Source: Ostrinia nubilalis (Eukaryota > Arthropoda > Insecta > Lepidoptera > Crambidae). From it: a DNA stretch of 64,000 nucleotides. The stretch spans positions 12,973,001-13,037,000 of the forward strand of contig NC_087093.1 of the NCBI RefSeq assembly GCF_963855985.1, written 5' to 3'. The notes beneath the pieces are model-generated. The model ran no database searches, had not been told where the DNA came from, and was given only the letters and a program-made list of their open reading frames with translations. The stretch's first letter is position 1. Every line of letters begins with the position of its first letter. Below are positions 56,487 to 64,000 of this stretch, one piece after another. The position numbers and the translations under genes were made by a program.

Positions 56487-56517
56487 GTTACTTTCGCATT
56501 TATAATATTAGTTGGGA
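56253..56517 (-). mobile_element. Helitron-like element containing (CAGA)n microsatellite
   Basis: On the minus strand it starts TCCCAACTAATATTATAAAT after A and ends with a ccgcggg hairpin then GAAAGCTAG before T. Near its 5' end sits a (caga)n tract of about 13 units (56435-56486). Confidence 0.75.
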
Positions 56518-57960
56518 TAAACAGTGTCTACACTTAAAGAAAAGAGTTTCTTCAGCGAGTATTATTTAGCTGGAATAACATTTCGCCAGCGACTCGATGC
56601 GAAGCTGTTCAGGATTTTGCGCTTAAATGAAGGTAGCTTGTCCCGTAAGACATCTAGATCAAGATCGAGGTTCCTTGATATACTGTTAAACTGTCTTTGG
56701 AGTCTGTTCATGGTGGCGTAGTGACCTAAATTGCTAAATATAGCATATCAAGCTTCACATTTTTGTTGCAAAGTAGCATTTATTGTAGGTAACAGCATAA
56801 GATGCTGCAGTAGGTATTTCTCTTAATGTACTGTACTTTAATACTTGGCTATATTATGTTTTTCACTGTGAAATTGTGACTTCCTTTAGTTTAAATAACG
56901 TGTGAGATTGACATTCACAAACACTACTATGAGGTCTCACAGTGAGCGTGGACGCACAGGATGACACACGAACCATCACAGAGCTCTATTCAACGCTGTG
57001 CGTTCGATTTGCGAGTGTCGAGTTAGATAAGGATTCAGTGTCACCCCATCATTATGAATGGACGTTCAGTTTTTTCCGAAATTTAAATGTTTTCGGGAAA
57101 AATATTTTTCCTCAAAATGCCAGCATACAAAACTGGAAACAATTACGCAAAGTGGTTTTTCAATTTGTGCATTACATTTGGGAATTGAACCATTAGACCA
57201 CCTTGGCTTTATGGAGTATTTTTGCAGGTACTCGTATATTAGGTAGTTGATAAGCAAGGAAGCAACCCAATCCAAAGAAAATGGGTATTTTAGGCCAAAT
57301 CCTCCATTTGCCTCTAGTAAAAAAAAATATTGTTGTCCTCCAATATTCATGCATGTAGTCAATATTCATGACATTTCTCAGACATTCAGAAAGTTTACAG
57401 AAAAAGGAATCTAGTGCTATTAAGAAACGCCATGTACAATCGAAAGCACAACGGGAAACTTCTGCTAAAAAACATTTTTAAAGTGCTACTTAGTGATTAC
57501 TTCGATATAACGTCGCATCATCCGAACTTCAGTTTCATAAAACAATCTTTCAGAAATATAGGTTTAATACGAACGAGGTCTTTATTTATTATAATCATAG
57601 CCTATTACCACAGGCAAAGTTTATCAGGATTACGATAAAGACACGACCATAACAAACAATATGAACTCCCATTTGGGGCTCATGCCCCATTGCGCCGAAC
57701 ACATAATAAACACCATATTATTCCAGTGCCGGTCAGAGTACATGCCCGGTCGCGGTAATAGCATTCTTCCTGAGCCCGGGGGAGCACACGATATGATTTG
57801 TTTATTTATTTTACGGCCAACTCGGCCGAAATCGGCCGAATCACGCGGCCGAACAAACACGTCAGTTACATGGGATTGTACTCGCTCCGTCTACGATTAA
57901 AAGGCTAGGGCTGCTCTACACTGAAGCAGCTGCCACATAAAAACAGGACAGTTATAATCA
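56518..57960. other. intergenic; open frames without support
   Basis: A GC-richer patch at 57660-57900 contains an inverted cggccgaa/ttcggccg motif and an open frame on each strand, but no recognisable domain or splice context. Other frames (56524, 56942, 57066, 57414) are unsupported. Confidence 0.3.
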
Positions 57961-58085
57961 TTAAGGCCGAGTTGCACCATCTTATTTTAACCGTAACAAT
58001 AACGATAACCGGTGCTTTTTGTATGGAGTTTGACAGTTTTTTGACGTTTGCTAAAGTTAAAATAAGACGGTGCAACCCAGCCTAA
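57961..58085. mobile_element. MITE, GGCTGGGTTGCACC family, copy 4
   Basis: The ends are ttaaggccgagttgcaccat and acggtgcaacccagcctaa. It abuts the piggyBac-like element to the right. Confidence 0.75.
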
Positions 58086-58092
58086 GTATTAA

Positions 58093-59149
58093 CCCATTTA
58101 GACCGATAATTATTTTTGTAAATAATAATTGATTTCTCAGCAAGAACTTACAAAAGGAAGCATAAAAATCATGAAAAAAATATTTAAAAAAATAATCCAT
58201 AAAAAGGGGGCCGTGGGGAGCCCGTACCATATAAGGTACAGTAGGTCTATATGCATGCAAAACATACTAGTTGTTCAAAGCAGGTTTTTATTTATTTTTG
58301 TATGACATAAAATAAAAATAAAATCACATAATCACCAGTATTACTCTTGGCATAGCTTGTAAGTCGTTTTATGTGGCACTAATCACATTTGGTTCTTTTT
58401 TCCTACCTTCTCCAAAGTTAGTGAGGATAGCTGAAGAAGACCTGGCTTCTTCTGACTTGTTACGTTTATTGCTATCAATAACCGCATTTAACAATACGAT
58501 GACGGAAATTTAGCAAATCCATCGAAGAAAACTCTGAGGATAATTATTTACATTGACACTATCGTTATCGCCTGAATCTTCGTCAGTCTGATCACCATTA
58601 GCGGCCATCTGATAAGAAAGCAGTAAATAAATACCAAAATTGCTTTGTTTGCTGAAATTATATTTTTTTTCTAGAGTTGTGGCAATCAAGTGAAGCATCA
58701 ATAGCCTAAAACAATGAAAAATAATAAAAATTAAATTACATTTTCTCGCATGATTTTGCTTATGCATAGACCTACTGTACCTTATAGGGTACACCTATTT
58801 TAGACTAGAAAAAATGGTATAAAAATAATTTCAATGATATTTTTTTCGTAGTTATGATATCTATTGTACTTTATTTTTGAAATAAAATTGATAAATAATA
58901 TAATTTACCATGAATAATATGAAATATACCTTCTTGAATACATTGTAAATATTTTTTTTGTTTTCTGTCGAGGAATTTTAAAAATATTTCCGAAACCACC
59001 TGTTAAAACGCATTTTTAAATATTTTTATGTAAAATAATCACTTTAAGCTTGCTGTCACAATCATTTTTACAAAATAACAACAGTTTGGTACTTCAAAAC
59101 ATATTCAATAATATACCGTACCACATAGGGTACGGTAGGTCTAAATGGG
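58093..59149. mobile_element. piggyBac-like non-autonomous element, 1.06 kb
   Basis: Perfect terminal repeats CCCATTTAGACC and GGTCTAAATGGG are directly flanked by TTAA (58089-58092 and 59150-59153). A TTAA target and CCC-starting ends are piggyBac hallmarks. The sub-terminal motif ggtac(a/g)gtaggtcta occurs near both ends and again at 58770. On the minus strand an acidic stretch (MAANGDQTDEDSGDNDSVN, from about 58608) recalls the acidic N-terminus of piggyBac transposases. No catalytic core is present. Confidence 0.6.
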
Positions 59150-59153
59150 TTAA

Positions 59154-59401
59154 ATACTTGATAGATAGTAAGTATTTACTGTAATCATCAAGTCACGAAG
59201 CATCTTGCAACTCACAAAGACGAGTGAGCTTTACCAGCGTGTGTAATCTACATGCACATAACGTAGTCGTAGACGTAGTCTATCAAAACTTATGGAAAAC
59301 GAACAGTAACGGGCCACCACACATGTAATGCTCACTCGCCTTCGTGAATTGCAACAACTATACTCGAATTCATAAAATTTATTTTTACCTTTGACTGTTC
59401 A
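59154..59401. other. intergenic, nothing recognised
   Basis: No gene or repeat is supported. Confidence 0.3.
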
Positions 59402-59534
59402 TTTCAGTTAAAAGACTATCACTGCTGCACAGGTATCCCAAGGATTTCCATGATGATCGATTCTGTATGTATTTTCAATCCACCGAGTGAGTCCGTGGTC
59501 GTCATTCAAGAACTTTACCTGCCCCAATGGCCAT
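59402..59534 (-). mobile_element. old RTE-type LINE 3' relic
   Basis: The minus strand keeps atggccattggggcaggtaa, agttcttga and catggaaatccttggg, with many changes. It is older than the other copies. Confidence 0.5.
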
Positions 59535-59904
59535 GAAAATTTTAGACGCATTGAGGACTTTATTTCATTACACCTTTCAGCAATGCATCTTTTAACCATT
59601 TACATTTCTCTGTCTGTGAACGCGCTCTTACGCTAGCGTATTCAATCGTGTATTCGAATACGAATTTGTAAAACAAAAACTCTGCGAACATCACTACGTA
59701 CGACATACGACATCGGCTTTGAAAGGAGGATGCATTTAAATTACACTGCGAATGTTCTGGTGTAACTGAAAGTTTTTACACACTCCTTTTTTGTAGTCAC
59801 ATTCACTCCGTTTTTTGGTATCCAGGATTTGGTTGTTATTACTTTGGCGTTTTATGGCGTATGCACCGTATTCACCGTATTTTCTGGCGTATGTACATTA
59901 CACC

Positions 59905-60033
59905 AGGGATGTTATGGATATCCGTAAACGTAACCGAAAGTTTCGGATATCCGAAATAAAAAAATATCCGTAACCGTAACCGAAACCGGTATAATATTAT
60001 TCCTATATCCATAACCGTATCCATAACATCCCT
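59905..60033. repeat. MITE with AGGGATGTTATGGA ends
   Basis: The ends agggatgttatgga and tccataacatccct are inverted. The interior repeats (t)atccgtaaccgtaacc. acattac occurs just outside both ends, a possible target duplication. A hAT-type class is suggested but not certain. Confidence 0.5.
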
Positions 60034-60545
60034 ACATTACTCAAGAGTAGAAATTTTTGTTGCAAAATCGCTCTTAACAACAACACCACAATGAGGCTGA
60101 CAATAGTGACTGAGTTTCTTGCGCTGCTTCTTCTTAGCATTGTCCTGAAGCGGGGGTAGGGTTAATACTGGGACGTATAAAAGTGCTTTTTAAAAGCCTA
60201 CTTGCATTAATAAATGAGTTAATAAGTTTTATAGGAAGTCACAGTTTTCAGCTTGACTCGGTAAAGATGTACGAGTATAATCTAGTAGCTTGCAGTAAGT
60301 TGTATTGCCCATTGGGTAGTGACGTCATCAAACTATTTCTGTATTTGTATAAGCTGTCAAAAAGCAAATTAACCCTATTGATCTTGCATAGCAAAATGAA
60401 TCCATGACGTCAATTTTGTGAAAATACTTACCTACTCTATCGAACACCTAAGGATCAAAGCAACTAAAAATCTAATTTTAGAGTTAATAGAAAATAAATT
60501 GGCTCTTTATGAATGAATTGAGGTGTTTTTATAACTTGACTTACT
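60034..60545. other. AT-rich intergenic, nothing recognised
   Basis: A 74-codon frame at 60183-60407 has no supporting features. Confidence 0.3.
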
Positions 60546-60698
60546 TGACTTATGGTCCTATGTCCCCTAGATGGGGCAGAGGGCGTCCACAACAGTCCTC
60601 CATCGCGTTCGGTCTTGAGCTATGTGTTTGATCTCGCTCCAAGTCTTGCCGATCTTCTTCGTCTCGTCTGCCACAGTGCGCCGCCAAGTTTGCTTGAG
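60546..60698 (-). mobile_element. LINE C-terminal fragment, second RTE-type family
   Basis: The minus strand encodes QTWRRTVADETKKIGKTW then AQDRTRWRTVVDALCP and a stop. The motif order (TWRRTV...K..GKTWSE...QDR..WR..V.ALC) is the C-terminus of a LINE family related to, but distinct from, the GRPPTRW family. Confidence 0.65.
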
Positions 60699-61000
60699 AC
60701 GATTTGTTTTTATAAGCTAAGAGCTATTTGGTTAGAGTTATTATATTATTCTCAATTACTTAATCAAAGGCATATTGAAGTGTTTTCATTGATGAAAATT
60801 AATCGTTGATATTTTCTTAAGTGTTTCTCTAAAGAAAACAATATATGTTATATATGTGTTGTATACTGTGAATGTCTTAAATGTGTATTGCTGTTGGTGT
60901 ACCTTTATCAATAAATAAATAATAATAATAAAACTACTAACTCCTACTTTCTGACTACCTTAGTAGTTTTAGAATTGGATTCTTCCGATGGAATAGAGGC
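60699..61000. other. AT-rich intergenic, nothing recognised
   Basis: No supported feature. Confidence 0.3.
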
Positions 61001-61176
61001 GAAAACGCAGCGTGGGACGTCCACCCACAACGTGGACCGACGACCTGATAAAGGTAGCAGGAAGGCGTTGGATGCAGGCCGCTACCAACCGTGTGATGTG
61101 GAAGTCATTGGGGAAGGCCTATGTTCAGCAGTGGACGTCCTATGGCTGAAATGATGATGATGATAATGATGATGAT
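61001..61176 (+). mobile_element. RTE-type LINE 3' end with (GAT)n tail
   Basis: It encodes RSVGRPPTTWTDDLIKVAG then RRWMQAATNRVMWKS and ends in (gatgat)n. Confidence 0.75.
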
Positions 61177-63334
61177 TCTTCCGATTCCGAATTGAACAAG
61201 ATTTTACCTAGTAAAATATTACTTTACTGGGTCTCGAACCCACGCTTATTTGGCCCTAACGATGATCCTGAAACTGCTTAACAGTTTACACTATTTAATA
61301 AAATATCAAAGTTAATAAAGAATTATCTGAGTTCAATTAAGAATTGTCATTACGCAAATCAATAACGTTGACATTTTGATTGGGGACGAATATTCCGACG
61401 AAGGAACTAATGAAGTAAGCAATAATTGAATAACAAACAGAGGGAAGATTTTGATTTGTCGACAACAGCACATCAGACTTCACACTTTTATTGAAAACTA
61501 GACCCTATTTCAACTACATAAGATGGCGCAGCTAAGGTTGATATGCTGTCGTTTGTACAGCGACGGTTTAATTGAAACATTCGGAAATGTTACCTGAGGG
61601 GCTACCACGAAATACGTTATCCGAAGTTTCGATTGTTGCCATCCCTCTCACGCAAAGCGAGATTCCAGCATGAGCGACGGTGACAGATATACCCGAAACT
61701 ACGTAGACAGCATTTTGGAGTAGACATCCAGGTACGAATGAAACGATAAATCCACCTGAATGGGACTCGAGCTTATTTCGAGTCGTTGCGAAAATCTACT
61801 TCGCTAACAATCGGTGGAACATTGAATCAAACTTTATTATTAATGAAATAAAGTGCCTAGGTACTTGTTTTGTCAAATGCACATTTACAAAACCAATGTA
61901 GTAATACACATTTTGTGCCTAACAGTGCAATTTTTTTGTTACCTACACATTGTGATGAGTTTAATTAAATGAGTATACTAGTTGATGACAATAACAATAA
62001 TTGTAGGTTCTGAGCTTAATTTCCGAATGGGACACAAATGTATAACTTTTTTTTTGTGTAGGTAATTGTCACCTATTAGTAAGGGAATTACAGGAAAAGT
62101 TCACCTGGTTTTCTAATGTAAGACATTGGTGCGGTTGAACCTTATATCAATGGTGGCTCACTATTTCTGACACATATTAACATTCTTCTCATTATTTACA
62201 GTACGAGAACAACAAAACCGAGGTATACGCGCAGGTATAGTACCGTTATGGCGCAATAAAGGCTAATGTTCGCGCCTTGCCAAAGACTTCTATGTAAGCT
62301 ACTAGACAGGTTGTTAAGAATAATAACTATAAAACACATAAATAAATTTTACGCACACTACATACACATTATATACAATGAGTTGTATTTTACGCCAAGC
62401 CAAGTTTTAGCTGAGAAAAAGGAAGCATATTTTAATTACTTACGTGACCAATCAGGAGCCACTTAAAATCGTCTCAAAATCTATATTCAACATGAAATTT
62501 TGTGTATTTAAAAGGACTATTATTACTGTAACTTAAGAAATCTTCCGAATTTGACACATTTAAGTCTCCATTCTTAGTCAAATTTAGAACTTGAGTCCCA
62601 TTCTTAGTCACATTTAGGTATAGTTTTACTTTAACTCAGAGCCTGTCTAGTAGTTTACGTAGCAGTCTCTATGTCTTACTAAAGGAACGGGGTGACGCCG
62701 TCGACTCCAATCACCTAAGATTTTGCACAATGGGTGCGTGCAGTCAGTACGGCACACATTTTCTTTGGAATCACGTGGAGGGTTGAAACTTCTTGGCATT
62801 TTTAAACAAAAGCAGGTTTTTTGTAATACTTACTTTTGCCAGCGGCTTTACCTGCAATTTTACGGGGATTTTGGGCTATCGCAGATAGTCTCCAAAGCAC
62901 GTTCCACTTTTTATACCTTTTCCCAATTACTCTCATGTGCAGACACAACGAAAAATAAAACTATCAAATCGCTTCGACTGAATTCAAGTGGCTACAGGGA
63001 AAAATCACAATTTTAACTTCAAAGCTTTGTTTTTAAGTTCGTAACTTCACTGCGAAAAGGGTTCACAAAATTGATGCTATCATTAATGTTACTTTGTCTA
63101 AGCACAGGGTGGTAGTGGAAAGTGCATTAGGTTCAGTCCATTCGAGATACAAACATGTATAATAAGACTTCCACAACAACCAGCTGGTTTGAATAGTCCT
63201 TCGCTGCCCGCATCTAACTGCCTACAGTCGTGCCCTGCGTTCCCAAACAACTGCACGCAGGAAGATTTAATTAAGGCTACTGACAACGCCACTCTTGTGG
63301 CGGAGTTTTGGACTGACACTGTATAGGTCAGTAC
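61177..63334. other. AT-rich intergenic with one short foldback
   Basis: 61459-61560 is copy 3 of the gacagcac foldback (gacaacagcacatcagac and tatgctgtcgtttgt). GC-balanced text at 61590-61790 resembles a dispersed repeat, but no second copy is in this window. Frames at 62266-62466 and 62723-63016 are unsupported. Confidence 0.35.
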
Positions 63335-63545
63335 TGACGGCCGATGGGGCAGCAAGGTTCTGGAGTGGAGGCCGCGTATCGGAAAACGCAGCGTGGGACG
63401 TCCACCCACAAGGTGGACCAACGACATCGTAAAGGTAGCGGGAAAGCGCTGGACGCAGGCCGCTACTAACAGGGTAACATGAAAAGCAGGGAGGCCTATG
63501 TTCAGCAGTGGACATCCTATGGCTGAGATGATGATGAGGATGATG
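63335..63545 (+). mobile_element. RTE-type LINE 3' end with (GAT)n tail
   Basis: It encodes WGSKVLEWRPRIGKRSVG then RPPTRWTNDIVKVAGKRW and TQAATNRVT, followed by a stop and the (gatgatgag)n tail. It is the longest upstream extension of this family in the window. Confidence 0.75.
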
Positions 63546-64000
63546 CCTGTATAGGTTTGTTGTCGACACGACAAGAAGAAGACTGCCTTCCGCGACCTTG
63601 AATATGCATATAGAATAATAGGTTAGCAGCAACTTCATATGCTCGTGTGCTCATGATCCATCAATAAACGAGAGTAATGGCGCTCGTAAACAGAAGTTAT
63701 GGTATTCTTCGCAGGAGGCGTCAATAACGGTGGAGTGGCCATTAATGCTGTATCTACTGCGTCATAGATTGTAAATCGGCTCGCATAAAATTGTGTCGCG
63801 AACTGTATCGCAGTGGGGGGTTAAGCTTAGCCTCCAGTAGGCAGTGAAAATGATTTGGCAAAATTTTTCCGTCCCAATATAAATATAATAATAATAACAA
63901 ATCTTTAATTTTTTTTCCAAAAATTTTGTTTACAGACCATAATGAAGGGGTGAGTGGAAAAAGGTTATCAGCAGTTCTTTTAGTCTCCAGTACAGAGCAT
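63546..64000. other. intergenic, nothing recognised
   Basis: No supported gene or repeat up to the window end. Confidence 0.3.

Noticed and set aside
57661..57900. 79-codon ORF in a GC-richer patch
   Set aside because: The complementary strand is also open, it contains palindromic cggccga repeats, and no family is recognisable.
63098..63638. 158- and 123-codon minus-strand ORFs
   Set aside because: They are antisense to an RTE LINE tail whose plus-strand frame carries the recognisable residues.

Overview
The window looks like AT-rich, transposon-dense nuclear DNA from a lepidopteran (moth or butterfly). Four signs point that way. There are Helitron-like elements with the 3' signature hairpin (gcgggc-gaagc-cgcggg) followed by CTAG and inserted between A and T. 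There is a tRNA-derived SINE with pol III A and B boxes. About fourteen copies or fragments of one RTE-type LINE 3' end encode a GRPPTRW..DD..KVAG tail. There are also several multi-copy foldback MITE families. No bacterial-style operon, rRNA, CRISPR array or true tRNA gene is visible. Family names are recognised by eye; no database was searched.

Host genes are few and small, and most were found from splice signals rather than long reading frames. (i) A two-exon plus-strand gene at 36948-37495 encodes 86 aa, with matching intron phase. (ii) A three-exon minus-strand gene at 44174-43540 encodes about 80-88 aa and has an RFX X-box-like palindrome about 80 bp upstream of its ATG. (iii) A plus-strand exon at 47465-47844 encodes an 89-aa single-pass membrane microprotein; its start codon overlaps the stop of a 20-codon upstream ORF (TGATG), and a donor and a short 3'UTR exon follow. 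(iv) A minus-strand first-exon candidate (12 codons, then a donor) lies at about 47066-46804. Weaker exon candidates are at 1685-1768, 10825-10916 and 20340-20611.

The largest structure is a pair of near-identical, oppositely oriented arms, 21248-25557 and 37971-41615, separated by 12.4 kb. The left arm carries a 5'-truncated LINE absent from the right arm. The arms end in a TAAAGGACA(A/T)TG motif also found at the ends of a smaller foldback element at 18326-18946, so they may be two copies of one transposon rather than a segmental duplication. The spacer holds a LINE 3' end with a restriction-like endonuclease domain, a second LINE fragment, a decayed mariner-type transposase, a SINE, a Harbinger-like MITE, a hAT-like MITE with a perfect 8-bp target duplication, a TTAA-flanked element and gene (i).

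Layout: 1-10 kb holds SINE and RTE fragments, MITEs and Helitron-like copies. 10-21 kb holds a perfect hairpin, a CpG-rich possible first exon, MITEs, Helitron-like ends and a long foldback. 21-41.6 kb holds the arms and spacer. 42-48.5 kb is the gene-bearing part. 49-64 kb is dispersed repeats, including a twin-primed RTE insertion with an 11-bp target duplication and a 1.06-kb piggyBac-like element. The genes show no obvious functional link to each other.
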